From positions 1 to 32,012 of the forward strand of contig DVGU01000068.1 of NCBI GenBank assembly GCA_018712565.1: a DNA stretch of 32,012 nt. The letters run 5' to 3'. A model generated the notes under the pieces. The model did not search any database, was not told the origin of the DNA, and saw only the letters and a list, made by a program, of their open reading frames with translations. Position numbers and translations under genes: made by a program. Source of the DNA: Candidatus Faecimonas gallistercoris. GTDB lineage: Bacteria > Bacillota_I > Bacilli_A > RF39 > UBA660. Of the stretch, positions 14,767-22,984 are shown one piece after another (position 1 is the first letter of the stretch; every line of letters starts with the position of its first letter).

Positions 14767-15660
14767 ATGGAATATAAAGTGTTTAATAGTAGTGAAGGTA
14801 ATGTTTGGAAATATGTATTTACTAAGGATGATATAGTTTTAGAAGCAGTATTATATAAATATAATGACTTTTATGAAAGAACAGTGATTTGTTGTAGTGT
14901 AATGAGTGGATGTCCGGTAGGATGCAAATTTTGTGGAACGGGAGCTAATTTTATTAGAAACCTTACTAGTGATGAAATTGTTGAACAAATTCTGAGTGTA
15001 TTACGTGATAAAAAAATTATAACGGATATTAATGAAAAGTGTAAAAAGTTACAATTTATGTTTATGTCTATGGGAGAACCGATGCTTAATTGGACGGAAG
15101 TAGAAAAAGCAATTCGAATCTTACACAAGAAGTTTAGTAATGCCCAATTATTACTATCTACTATAGGATGTAATAATGATGATGTTTTTTCACAGATAAT
15201 TTCATTATCAAAAGAAATAGATAAAGTTGGTTTACAGTTTTCTATTCATAAATCTGATGATATACAAAGAAGTAAGTTAATTCCTTTTCATAAGAAAATG
15301 AATTTAGAAAAAATAAGAGATGCAGGAATTATATGGTGGAAAGAAACTAATAGAAAACCATTTTTAAACTATTGCATCGATGGGACAAATAATACAGAAG
15401 AGGATTTTATAAACTTAACACATTTATTTTCACCAGTGATATTTAATTTTACTTTTAGTGTTGTATGTTCTAAGAATGAAAATATGAAGGAAAAATCATT
15501 TAGAAATTTAGAAATAATTAATAATTTTCAAAATAAGTTTTTAGAGAAAGGATATAATGTAAGAATGTTTAATCCTGCTGGACAAGATGATATTGGTGGA
15601 GGTTGTGGACAATTATGGTATGTTCAGGACTGGTTAAGAAAACATAAAAAAATAAAATAA
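14767..15660 (+). CDS. Short RlmN/Cfr-like radical SAM protein
   Basis: The 297-residue protein has the radical SAM cluster motif C49-x3-C53-x2-C56 (GCPVGCKFCGTG) and SMGEPMLN (102-109), which matches the RlmN/Cfr GMGEPxxN motif. Both cysteines used for methyl transfer in RlmN seem to be present: C42, seven residues before the first cluster Cys as in E. coli RlmN, and C280 in DDIGGGCGQL, which matches the DIxAACGQL end of that family. It lacks most of the N-terminal helical domain that RlmN uses for RNA binding (only about 40 residues precede C42). The ATG at 14767 is chosen because GAGGTGG is spaced for it; an in-frame GTG at 14758 lies inside that site. The gene is under the same operator as the NAD salvage operon. 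It could methylate an RNA or another substrate; housekeeping RlmN itself is doubtful. Confidence 0.8.
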   Translation: MEYKVFNSSEGNVWKYVFTKDDIVLEAVLYKYNDFYERTVICCSVMSGCPVGCKFCGTGANFIRNLTSDEIVEQILSVLRDKKIITDINEKCKKLQFMFMSMGEPMLNWTEVEKAIRILHKKFSNAQLLLSTIGCNNDDVFSQIISLSKEIDKVGLQFSIHKSDDIQRSKLIPFHKKMNLEKIRDAGIIWWKETNRKPFLNYCIDGTNNTEEDFINLTHLFSPVIFNFTFSVVCSKNENMKEKSFRNLEIINNFQNKFLEKGYNVRMFNPAGQDDIGGGCGQLWYVQDWLRKHKKIK

Positions 15661-15743
15661 TTGAAATCGTGATATTTTAAATATTATTTACTAGTATAGA
15701 TTATTTATTTAGATATAAAGATTAAATCATTTGTTTGATAGAG

Positions 15744-15774
15744 AATAACTCAAAAAATAATGAGTTATTTTTTT
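15744..15774 (+). terminator. Rho-independent terminator
   Basis: AATAACTCA and TGAGTTATT form a perfect 9-bp stem followed by a run of T. It lies about 85 bases after the RlmN-like gene. Bases 15661-15743 hold no gene that I can see. Confidence 0.85.
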
Positions 15775-15801
15775 GAAATGGGTTTTATTTTAGTTTTTGT
15801 A

Positions 15802-15810
15802 TGATATAAT
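15802..15810 (+). promoter_or_regulatory. Extended -10 promoter of the AI-2E transporter gene
   Basis: TG-A-TATAAT lies 42 bases before the ATG; no good -35 box is seen. The same TGATATAAT word is used at 3501 and 6433. Confidence 0.55.
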
Positions 15811-15852
15811 AATATTAGTTAGAGTTAGGGTAGTAGTTAGGGAGATGAATAT

Positions 15853-17004
15853 ATGTTTCGTAAGAAAAAAGATAAGGAAGTTGATATTGATAGTTTAAAT
15901 GATATTTTGTTTACTGGGAAGAGGCTTCTTCATATTGGTTATATTATCGCAATTATTGCTTTAGTATTACTTGTAACATATTTAGTGAAAGAGTGGCATG
16001 CTTTACGATTCGTTGGTGAGTTTTTAATTGTTATTTCTCCTATATTTATCGGACTTATTATTGCTTGGTTACTTGATCCTTTAGTTAAATGGTTACAAGG
16101 AAAAAAGTTTCCTAGAATTTTAGCTTGTATTTTGGTATATGTTTTGTTTATTGCTTTTTTATTTTTAATTATAGCTTTACTAGTTCCTGCTATGGGAAAT
16201 CAAATTAAGGACTTTATTGGGAATATTCCTGATTTAGTTGATGATTTTAAAAAGTTTTTTAATGGGTTGGTAGTTGATTTAAATTATACTTTTAATTATG
16301 ATTTTAATGGGGTTAAAGATCATACATATCATGCGATTGAAAATTTTGGAATGAATATGACTACTAAAATTCCTAATATGGCGTTTGGTATTGTATCTAG
16401 TGTTATTAGCGGAGGTATTTCTTTCTTTTTAGGACTTATGATTGGTTTTTATATGTTGTTTGATTTTGATAAATTGAATAGTACTTTTATTTCTTTTTTA
16501 CCGAAGAGATGGAGAAAGGGAGCTGTAGAGCTTACTGTGCGGTTGAATGATTCGTTAAGAAGTTATGTTCAAGGACTATTATTGATTATGTCTCTTGTGT
16601 TTATTACGCAAGCAATTGGACTTACACTTAGTGGAATTCAGGCTCCTTTAGTTTTTGCTTTCTTTTGTGCCTTAACTGATATTATTCCGTATTTTGGTCC
16701 TTATATTGGAGCAATTCCTGTTCTTATTGTTGGATTTATGATGGATCCTATTGTTGGAATATGTTGTCTTATATCTATTATTGTAGTTCAGTTATTAGAA
16801 AATAATTTTTATCAACCATTAATTATGGGACATACTATGAAGCTTCATCCAGTAACAATTATGTTAGGCCTATTGATTTTTCAGCATTTCTTTGGTATTA
16901 TAGGTATGATTGTTGCAACACCTGTGATTGCTGCTTTAAAGATTATTTTTACATTTGTTGATGAAAAAATGGATGTTATGGGTAAGGTAATTGGTGAAAA
17001 ATAA
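15853..17004 (+). CDS. AI-2E family transporter (YtvI/PerM-like membrane protein)
   Basis: The 383-residue integral membrane protein has the layout of the AI-2E exporter superfamily: two N-terminal helix pairs (about 29-75 and 93-115), a polar extracytoplasmic stretch (about 120-175) and a long hydrophobic C-terminal half. The family signature region is visible as FAFFCALTDIIPYFGPYIGAIP (about 272-293), followed by LLENNFYQPLIMG and LHPVTIMLGLL. Members range from autoinducer-2 exporters to Na+/H+ antiporters, so the transported species is open. It is a single-gene unit with its own promoter; AGGGAGATG precedes the ATG. Bases 17005-17045 hold nothing obvious before the T-box leader. Confidence 0.9.
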   Translation: MFRKKKDKEVDIDSLNDILFTGKRLLHIGYIIAIIALVLLVTYLVKEWHALRFVGEFLIVISPIFIGLIIAWLLDPLVKWLQGKKFPRILACILVYVLFIAFLFLIIALLVPAMGNQIKDFIGNIPDLVDDFKKFFNGLVVDLNYTFNYDFNGVKDHTYHAIENFGMNMTTKIPNMAFGIVSSVISGGISFFLGLMIGFYMLFDFDKLNSTFISFLPKRWRKGAVELTVRLNDSLRSYVQGLLLIMSLVFITQAIGLTLSGIQAPLVFAFFCALTDIIPYFGPYIGAIPVLIVGFMMDPIVGICCLISIIVVQLLENNFYQPLIMGHTMKLHPVTIMLGLLIFQHFFGIIGMIVATPVIAALKIIFTFVDEKMDVMGKVIGEK

Positions 17005-17045
17005 AATAAAGCGTTGAATAAAGATAAGTATTAAAGAAATTTGAA

Positions 17046-17192
17046 TATAATAGAGAAATCGTGGTTGGTGAAAACGATTATTCAGTTCTTTAAGAAGCTC
17101 CTTTATGAGCTTTATCGGTCATGCCGTTATGATAATTAAGACCAAGTTAGGATGGTACCGGACTTATGTCCTCCTAGCTAGGTCTTTTATTT
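17046..17192 (+). promoter_or_regulatory. T-box riboswitch, alanine type, with -10 box
   Basis: A TATAAT (17046-17051) is followed by stem I features: AGAGA, GGTGAAAA (distal loop) and, on the 3' side, GAA-GCT-CC-TTTATGAG, giving a probable specifier GCU (Ala) at 17097-17099. The T-box core AAGTTAGGATGGTACCG ends at 17160. The antiterminator is clear: TAGGA/TCCTA flanking the 7-base bulge TGGTACC and a GGAC-TTAT-GTCC helix. UGGU in the bulge pairs with ACCA, the end of a tRNA with discriminator A, as in tRNA-Ala. The competing terminator pairs AAGACC (17138-17143) with GGTCTT (17181-17186) and continues inward, then TTTT. Uncharged tRNA-Ala should allow readthrough into the genes at 17210-21950. 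Confidence 0.9.
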
Positions 17193-17209
17193 GTTTTTAA
17201 GGAGGATTT

Positions 17210-17764
17210 ATGAAGATTTATTTATTAGCAGGTAAGGCGGGGTCAGGTAAGGATTTAATGGGTAGATATATGAAAACACAATATGATTTTGCTGGTCATA
17301 ATACTTGTATTTTACATATTACAACACCTCTTTATGAGTATGCTAGAAATTATTTTAGTTGGAATGGTAATATGGCAGAAAAGCCTCGACAGTTTTTGCA
17401 AGAGATGGGAATTGAAGTTATTCAAAAGCGACTTGGTAAGAAATATTTTTTAATAGATCGTCTTTGTGAGGATGTTGAAATTTTAAAGAACTTTTTTGAT
17501 GTTTTTATTATTACGGATGGTCGACTTTTATTTGAGTTTGAAGAGTTGAGGCGACGTTTTCCTGATATTAAAATAGTGCATGTGATTAGAGAAAATTATG
17601 AAAATGAACTTACAGATCATGAGAAAAATCATGTTACAGAAACAGAAATGGATCAGTATAAAGATTATGATTATATTGTACGTAATACATCGAAAGAAAG
17701 ATTGTATTCAGAAGCTGATAAAATAATGGGTGTAGAAGCATATCAGGAAGGAGAGGTTATATGA
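17210..17764 (+). CDS. P-loop kinase, deoxynucleoside monophosphate kinase-like
   Basis: The 184-residue protein starts with a Walker A motif GKAGSGKD (residues 8-15). It continues with features of small nucleotide kinases: a central IITDGRLLFEFEELRRRF segment resembling the DxRxxxE region of dNMP kinases of the phage T4 gp1 type, and IKIVHVIREN as a late strand with Arg. It may phosphorylate a (deoxy)nucleotide, but the substrate is uncertain. AAGGAGGA precedes the ATG, directly after the T-box terminator. It overlaps the next P-loop gene by ATGA (17761-17764). Being first behind an alanine T-box is unusual for such a kinase. Confidence 0.7.
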   Translation: MKIYLLAGKAGSGKDLMGRYMKTQYDFAGHNTCILHITTPLYEYARNYFSWNGNMAEKPRQFLQEMGIEVIQKRLGKKYFLIDRLCEDVEILKNFFDVFIITDGRLLFEFEELRRRFPDIKIVHVIRENYENELTDHEKNHVTETEMDQYKDYDYIVRNTSKERLYSEADKIMGVEAYQEGEVI

Positions 17765-18327
17765 GAAAGTTAATAGCAGTTGTAGGTATGAGTGGTAGTG
17801 GTAAGAGTATTGCTACTGATTATTTAGAAAATGAAGGTTGGACAAAGCTATATTTTGGAGGTATTACCTATAAGTTAATGGCAGAAGCAGGAATTGAGAG
17901 GACAGCAGATGGTAAAAGTGAAAAAGAGTTTCGGGAAAAGTTAAGACGTGATTATGGTCCTGAGTGTTATGCAAAGTTTTTAGAACCAGATATTAAAAAG
18001 GCTTTAAAGAAAGGAGACGTTGTTTTAGATGGGTTGTATTCTTGGTATGAGTATAAATACTTAATCGAACGGTTTCCTGAGTTAAAACTTGTTTGTATTG
18101 TTGTTGATAAAGCGTTACGATATGAACGTGTAAATAATAGAATAGATAGACCATTTAATAGAGAAGATATTATGTATCGTGATGTTTCTGAAATTGAAAA
18201 TTTAGCAAAAGGTGGTCCTATTGCTTATAGTGATTATTTCTTGTTTAATAATGGTAGTTTAGATGATTATCATAAAAGACTTTTAGAAATATTAGATGAT
18301 ATTAATAAACATGAAGGAGTGAAGTAA
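17761..18327 (+). CDS. P-loop NTPase, dephospho-CoA kinase/UPF0200-like
   Basis: This 188-residue nucleotide kinase-like protein has Walker A GMSGSGKS (residues 9-16). VVLDGLYSWYEYKYL (about 87-101) and IVVDKALRYERVNNR resemble the DG-L-S/R and lid regions of dephospho-CoA kinase and the related UPF0200 group. True CoaE usually has different flanking residues, so the reaction is left open. It is translationally coupled to the kinase before it, and alaS starts 2 bases after its stop. The pair of consecutive small P-loop kinases suggests they act together, possibly on a nucleotide or cofactor. Confidence 0.7.
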   Translation: MRKLIAVVGMSGSGKSIATDYLENEGWTKLYFGGITYKLMAEAGIERTADGKSEKEFREKLRRDYGPECYAKFLEPDIKKALKKGDVVLDGLYSWYEYKYLIERFPELKLVCIVVDKALRYERVNNRIDRPFNREDIMYRDVSEIENLAKGGPIAYSDYFLFNNGSLDDYHKRLLEILDDINKHEGVK

Positions 18328-18328
18328 A

Positions 18329-21022
18329 ATGAGATATATGAGTCATAATGAGATTCGAAATACTTGGTATAAGTTTTTTGAAAGTCGAGGACATAAAAAG
18401 GTTGAGAGTGCATCGTTAATACCTGTTAATGATGATAGTTTGTTATGGATTAATGCAGGTGTTGCTCCACTTAAGAAATATTTTGATGGTAGAGAAGTTC
18501 CAGAGTGTAGAAGACTTGTTAATATTCAAAAATGTATTCGTACTAACGATATTGAAAATGTTGGTCTTACGAAGCGTCATCAAACTTTTTTTGAAATGAT
18601 GGGAAATTTTTCTATTGGAGACTATTTTAAAGATGAAGCAATTGAGTTTGCTTTTGAATTGTTAACAGGAAAAGAATGGTTCGATATTCCTAAGGAGTTA
18701 CTCTATGTTACTGTTTATCCTGAAGATCATGAAGCTTATCAAAAATGGATTGATGTTGGGTTGGATGAGGCACATATCGTTAAATTAGAAGAGAATTTCT
18801 GGGAGATTGGAGAAGGCCCTTGTGGACCGGATTCTGAGATTTTCTTTGATCGAGGAGAAAAATATGATCCTAATCATGATGCCTTAGATAAGTTTAAAAA
18901 TGATGAAGAACAGGAAAGATTTGTAGAAATTTGGAATAATGTCTTTAGTCAGTTTAATTCTAAAGAAGGAGTTGCACGGTCTAAGTATAAAGAACTTCCT
19001 AGTAAAAATATTGATACTGGTGCTGGGCTTGAGAGATGGTGTTGTGTTTTTCAAGGTGTCGATAGTACTTTTGAGACGGATTTATTTCAACCAATTATTA
19101 AACATATTGAACAATTAACTGGGTTTGATTATGATGGGCAAAAGGAATTTAAAATTATTGCTGATCATATTCGTGCTATTACTTTTGCTTTAGCTGATGG
19201 TGCTTATTTTGATAATAATGGGCGTGGTTATGTATTAAGAAGATTGTTGCGTCGTAGTGTTCGTATTGGTAAAAATATTGGATTACAAGGTCCATTCTTA
19301 TATAAGATTGTTTCTGAGGTCGTTGAGGTTATGAAGGAAGCTTATCCATATTTAACTGAGAAATGGGTCATGGTAGAAACACTTGTTTTGGAAGAGGAGA
19401 AATTATTCTTAAAGACATTAGCGGCAGGAGAACGTCGATTGAAAGACTTGGTTAGTCAGTCAGTAGATGGAACTATTAGTGGAGAAGATGCTTTTAAGTT
19501 ATATGATACTTATGGTTTTCCGTTTGAATTAACAGAAGAGTACTTGGCTGAATTAGGGTATAAAGTTTCTCGAGAAGAGTTTGATAAGTATATGGATATT
19601 CAAAAGAAGCTTGCTAAAAAGAATGCTAAGAATAAATCTGCTATGGCAAGTCAGAAGAAAGTATTATTGGATTTTAAAGAAGAAAGTCAATTTGTTTATG
19701 GAATTTATCGTTTAAGGACTAATGTTTTAGCTATTTTTTCTAAAGATAGTATTGTAGATAGAATTGATCATGATTGTTATATTGCTTTGAAGAGAACTTG
19801 TTGCTATGCAGAAAGTGGAGGACAAGTTAGTGATACGGGTATGATCATTGGTAAGAATTTTAAAGCTCGTTTACTTGATGCGTTTAAAGCTCCTAATGGA
19901 CAACATATTCATAAAGTTAAATTATTAGATGGTTATATTAGTGCTAATGATGAATGTGAAATTATTCTAGATAAGGATCGTCGTAAGAGAACGGAAGCGA
20001 ATCATTCTAGTGTTCATATGTTACAATATGCTTTACAACAATGCGTTTCTAGTCAAATAAGACAAGCTGGAAGTTATGTTGATGGAGATAAATTGCGTTT
20101 TGATTTTACTTATGCTGGGAAGTTAACGGATGATAAAATTATCGAAGTAGAAAATTTTGTTAATCATATGATTGATAAACATATTATTATTTCTACTGAA
20201 GTAATGCCAATTGATAAAGCAAAACAAATTGGGGCGATGGCTTTATTTAATGAGAAGTATGGGGATATTGTTCGAGTTGTCAAAATTGGTAAATCTATTG
20301 AACTTTGTGGGGGTACTCATGCTTCTAATACGAAAGATATTGAAAAATTTGCTATTTCTTCTTATGAGACTAAGGGAAGTAATTTGTACCGCATTGAAGC
20401 AGTTACTGGTGGAAAAATAGAGGACACTTTATTTGATATTATTAAACCATATAATGATGAGATGATTAAATTATTAATGAAAGCAAAAGAGATTATCGAT
20501 GATGCGAAAGAAATGGGCATTAAGCTTGAGTTTGATGTTGATATCGATCATAGTAAACCTAGTTCTTATAAAGATATTATATTTAATCGAAATGAGTTAC
20601 AATATGTACAACAAGAAGTGAGAGACTTAGAAAAGAAATATTATAATTTAAGAGAAAAACAAGTACTTTCTAATTTGGATATTTATCGTGAACGTATTAA
20701 GGATTATAATGGTACCTTTGGACTTTTGATGACAGTTGAAAATAAAGATACTAATTTATTAAAATCTGTTGCTGATGCTATTATTGAAGAGATGGGAGAA
20801 GGTTTCGTATTTTTTGCTAATATTAAAGAAGATGGAAGTATTAATTTCTTATCTCGAAGTAGTTGTCATGTTAATAGTGGTCTTGTTGTAAAGGAAGCTT
20901 CTGTTACTTCCTTAGGTAATGGTGGAGGAAGTCCTACTTTCGCTCAAGGTGGTGGAAAGACAAAACAATATTTGCCTAAGATTTATAATCATATTGAGAA
21001 AGTGTTGAAGGATGAAAAATAA
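18329..21022 (+). CDS. alaS: Alanyl-tRNA synthetase
   Basis: The 897-residue class II synthetase charges tRNA-Ala and edits mischarged Ser and Gly. The catalytic core at the N-terminus (SLIPVNDDSLLWINAGVAPLKKYF) shows motif 1 and the Ala-specific region; GRGYVLRRLLRR is motif 3. The editing domain has H559-x3-H563 (NHSSVHMLQ) and C660-GGT-H664, all the zinc-site residues expected. The C-terminal domain ends with the Gly-rich GNGGGSPTFAQGGG stretch typical of AlaRS. AAGGAG is 9 bases before the ATG. The alanine T-box at 17046 controls it, although two kinase genes lie between. holA overlaps its end by 11 bases. Confidence 0.97.
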   Translation: MRYMSHNEIRNTWYKFFESRGHKKVESASLIPVNDDSLLWINAGVAPLKKYFDGREVPECRRLVNIQKCIRTNDIENVGLTKRHQTFFEMMGNFSIGDYFKDEAIEFAFELLTGKEWFDIPKELLYVTVYPEDHEAYQKWIDVGLDEAHIVKLEENFWEIGEGPCGPDSEIFFDRGEKYDPNHDALDKFKNDEEQERFVEIWNNVFSQFNSKEGVARSKYKELPSKNIDTGAGLERWCCVFQGVDSTFETDLFQPIIKHIEQLTGFDYDGQKEFKIIADHIRAITFALADGAYFDNNGRGYVLRRLLRRSVRIGKNIGLQGPFLYKIVSEVVEVMKEAYPYLTEKWVMVETLVLEEEKLFLKTLAAGERRLKDLVSQSVDGTISGEDAFKLYDTYGFPFELTEEYLAELGYKVSREEFDKYMDIQKKLAKKNAKNKSAMASQKKVLLDFKEESQFVYGIYRLRTNVLAIFSKDSIVDRIDHDCYIALKRTCCYAESGGQVSDTGMIIGKNFKARLLDAFKAPNGQHIHKVKLLDGYISANDECEIILDKDRRKRTEANHSSVHMLQYALQQCVSSQIRQAGSYVDGDKLRFDFTYAGKLTDDKIIEVENFVNHMIDKHIIISTEVMPIDKAKQIGAMALFNEKYGDIVRVVKIGKSIELCGGTHASNTKDIEKFAISSYETKGSNLYRIEAVTGGKIEDTLFDIIKPYNDEMIKLLMKAKEIIDDAKEMGIKLEFDVDIDHSKPSSYKDIIFNRNELQYVQQEVRDLEKKYYNLREKQVLSNLDIYRERIKDYNGTFGLLMTVENKDTNLLKSVADAIIEEMGEGFVFFANIKEDGSINFLSRSSCHVNSGLVVKEASVTSLGNGGGSPTFAQGGGKTKQYLPKIYNHIEKVLKDEK

Positions 21023-21950
21023 TTACTTATTAGAGTGTTTAGATTCATATTTAATAGAATTAAAGATTAATGAAATTATTAAGGATCAAGGATTTTTAGA
21101 TGCTGTTGTTCACTTTTATGATATGGAAGAAGTTTCTTTAGCTAATGCTTTGGAAGATTTAGATACTTATGCTTTATTTTCTGATAAAAAGGTAATAATT
21201 ATTGAACATATTGATTCCTTGGCTGTTGATGGAAATGAAAAAGATATGGAACATTTTTTGAAATATTTAAAAGATCCATTAGATAGTGTTTTAGTTATTG
21301 TTACAGCTAAAAAGTTAAATCATACTAGAAAGATTACAAAACAGTTGAAGAAATTATTGGATTATGAATTACTTAATGTGAGTGCTGTTGATTATGCTAA
21401 GAAGGAATTAGAAGGATATAAATTAGAAGATGGTGTTATTAGAAAATTAGTTACTGATTGTTTGGAAGATATTGGAAGAATTCATCAGGAATGTCAAAAG
21501 TTAAAATTATATCGTGCTGATACCTTAGCAATTTCTGTTTCTGATGTTTGTGAATTGGTTGTTAAAAAGTTAGGGGATTCTAGAGATTTAACTTTTGAAT
21601 TTGTACGAGTATTAGCATCTAAAGATAAAAAGAAGGCGTTAGAGAAGTATTATGAATTACAAAATTATGCTATCGATGCTATTCCTTTATTAGGACTTCT
21701 TGCTAGTCAGTTTTTGATTATGTATCAAGTAAAGATTATTGAGAAAAAGACGAGGCTGAATCAAGAGATTGCTGATATTTTAGGAGAGAAGGTATATAGA
21801 ATACAAAAGACTAGAGAATTAACTAGATATTATAGTGAAAGTGAATTACGTAGTATTTTAAGAACTTTAGCTGATATGGATTTAAAGATTAAATCTAGTG
21901 ATGTGGATGGTAATTTTTTAATAGAATTGTTTATTTTGAAAAATGCATAA
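21012..21950 (+). CDS. holA: DNA polymerase III delta subunit
   Basis: This is the clamp-loader delta subunit, which opens the beta clamp. The 312-residue protein starts NNYLLECLDSYLIELKINEII, as HolA proteins do (a short strand and helix before the modified AAA+ fold). It lacks a Walker A motif, which is normal for delta. The region FVRVLASKDKKKALEKYYEL (about 199-218) followed by DAIPLLGLLASQFLIMYQVK is the characteristic C-terminal collar domain. A terminator follows its stop, so it is the last gene of the T-box operon. Its ribosome binding site GAAGG touches the ATG, so translation probably depends on coupling to alaS. Confidence 0.88.
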   Translation: MKNNYLLECLDSYLIELKINEIIKDQGFLDAVVHFYDMEEVSLANALEDLDTYALFSDKKVIIIEHIDSLAVDGNEKDMEHFLKYLKDPLDSVLVIVTAKKLNHTRKITKQLKKLLDYELLNVSAVDYAKKELEGYKLEDGVIRKLVTDCLEDIGRIHQECQKLKLYRADTLAISVSDVCELVVKKLGDSRDLTFEFVRVLASKDKKKALEKYYELQNYAIDAIPLLGLLASQFLIMYQVKIIEKKTRLNQEIADILGEKVYRIQKTRELTRYYSESELRSILRTLADMDLKIKSSDVDGNFLIELFILKNA

Positions 21951-21955
21951 TATTT

Positions 21956-21997
21956 AAGTTCATTTAACAAAGTTATTTTGTAAATGAACTTTTTTTC
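21956..21997 (+). terminator. Rho-independent terminator of the alaS-holA operon
   Basis: AAGTTCATTTA and TAAATGAACTT form a perfect 11-bp stem with a 14-base loop, followed by seven T. Confidence 0.9.
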
Positions 21998-22072
21998 TAT
22001 TTTTTCTTTCTTTTTTTGTGATAAAATGATGAAAAGTAGTTAGTATACTGTTTGTGGTAACTAGAAATGTAA

Positions 22073-22369
22073 TTCAGAGAAATTTTAGGAGTTATAATTA
22101 TTCCTTGGTCTGTAAATGCTGCAGCCACGGATATGACTTATTATAATATTAGTCCAGTAACCTGGACAAAATCTAGGACGATTAATAAAACAAGTTGGGA
22201 TGGATAAAAGATAAAAGTAAAAAATGCATATACTTCAATGACGGATCCATGCCCTGATTGTCAATTTGTTTTTGTTTATTTAGCATATAGAAATAAAGAA
22301 AAGTTAGTAATACAATGTGAGAAAAATAAATATGAGGATACTGATGAAGATAGAAGTAAAGAATGTTAG
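22073..22369 (+). pseudogene. Remnant of a small secreted peptide gene
   Basis: A frame open from 22073 reads like the tail of a signal peptide with an Ala-rich cleavage region (ILGVIIIPWSVNAAATD), followed by an exported-looking segment (YYNISPVTWTKSRTINKTSWDG). It is stopped by a TAA at 22205-22207 and continues in the same frame (KIKVKNAYTSMTDPCPDCQF, VFVYLAYRNKEKLVIQC) to a TAG at 22367-22369. There is no usable start in frame: a TAA stands at 22070, and the nearby ATG ATG at 22026 is in another frame and stops after five codons. The gene is therefore broken at both the N-terminus and the middle. It precedes an ABC ATPase and membrane protein, the layout of a peptide toxin or bacteriocin with its immunity transporter. 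The peptide family is not recognised. Confidence 0.55.
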
Positions 22370-22976
22370 TAAAATATTTAAGAAAAATACAGTATTAAAT
22401 AATGTTAATGCATCCTTTGAGAGTGGACATATCTATGGATTAAGTGGTAGGAATGGTTCATGTAAAAGTGTGTTTTTAAAGATATTGTGCGGACTTTATA
22501 AGCCAACTACAGGAAAGATACTATTTGATAATAAAAGCTATGATAAAGGTAATTTATATCTTTTGAATATGAGAGCTATTATTGAAAAACCTAATTTTTT
22601 TCCAGAATTAACTGGTTATGAGAATTTAGAGTTGTTAGCTAAAAATCAAAATAAAATAGGAAAACAAGAAATAGATGAGGCCTTAAAGAATGTTAATTTA
22701 TATGAAGAAAAAGATAAAAAATATTCTGAGTATTCCCTGGGAATGAAACAAAAATTAGGTATTGCACAAGTACTAATGGAGAATCCTGATATTATTATTT
22801 TGGATGAGACATTTAATGGTATTGAAGAAAATAGTGTAAAAAAAATTAGTAATATATTAAAAGAAGAAAAAGAAAAAGGAAAACTTATTATTATATCTAC
22901 TCATATCAAAGAAGATTTAGATAATCTATCTGATTTTATTTATTATTTTGATGTAGGAGAGGTTCATACTAAGTAG
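22344..22976 (+). CDS. ABC transporter ATP-binding protein with altered Walker A
   Basis: The 210-residue ATPase resembles the BcrA-type subunits of peptide-antibiotic exporters and immunity systems. The signature is YSLGMKQKLGIAQ, as usual for this group; Walker B is IIILDETFNG and the H-loop is STH. The Walker A motif, however, reads GRNGSCKS where GRNGSGKS is expected: the Gly just before the Lys is a Cys (TGT instead of GGT). That Gly is nearly invariant, so ATP binding is probably impaired. The start at 22344 is chosen for its GAGGA spacing; the frame is open further upstream to 22317. It overlaps the end of the broken peptide gene. Together with the short membrane partner this looks like a decaying immunity-type cluster. 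Confidence 0.8.
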   Translation: MKIEVKNVSKIFKKNTVLNNVNASFESGHIYGLSGRNGSCKSVFLKILCGLYKPTTGKILFDNKSYDKGNLYLLNMRAIIEKPNFFPELTGYENLELLAKNQNKIGKQEIDEALKNVNLYEEKDKKYSEYSLGMKQKLGIAQVLMENPDIIILDETFNGIEENSVKKISNILKEEKEKGKLIIISTHIKEDLDNLSDFIYYFDVGEVHTK

Positions 22977-22984
22977 TGGATTTT

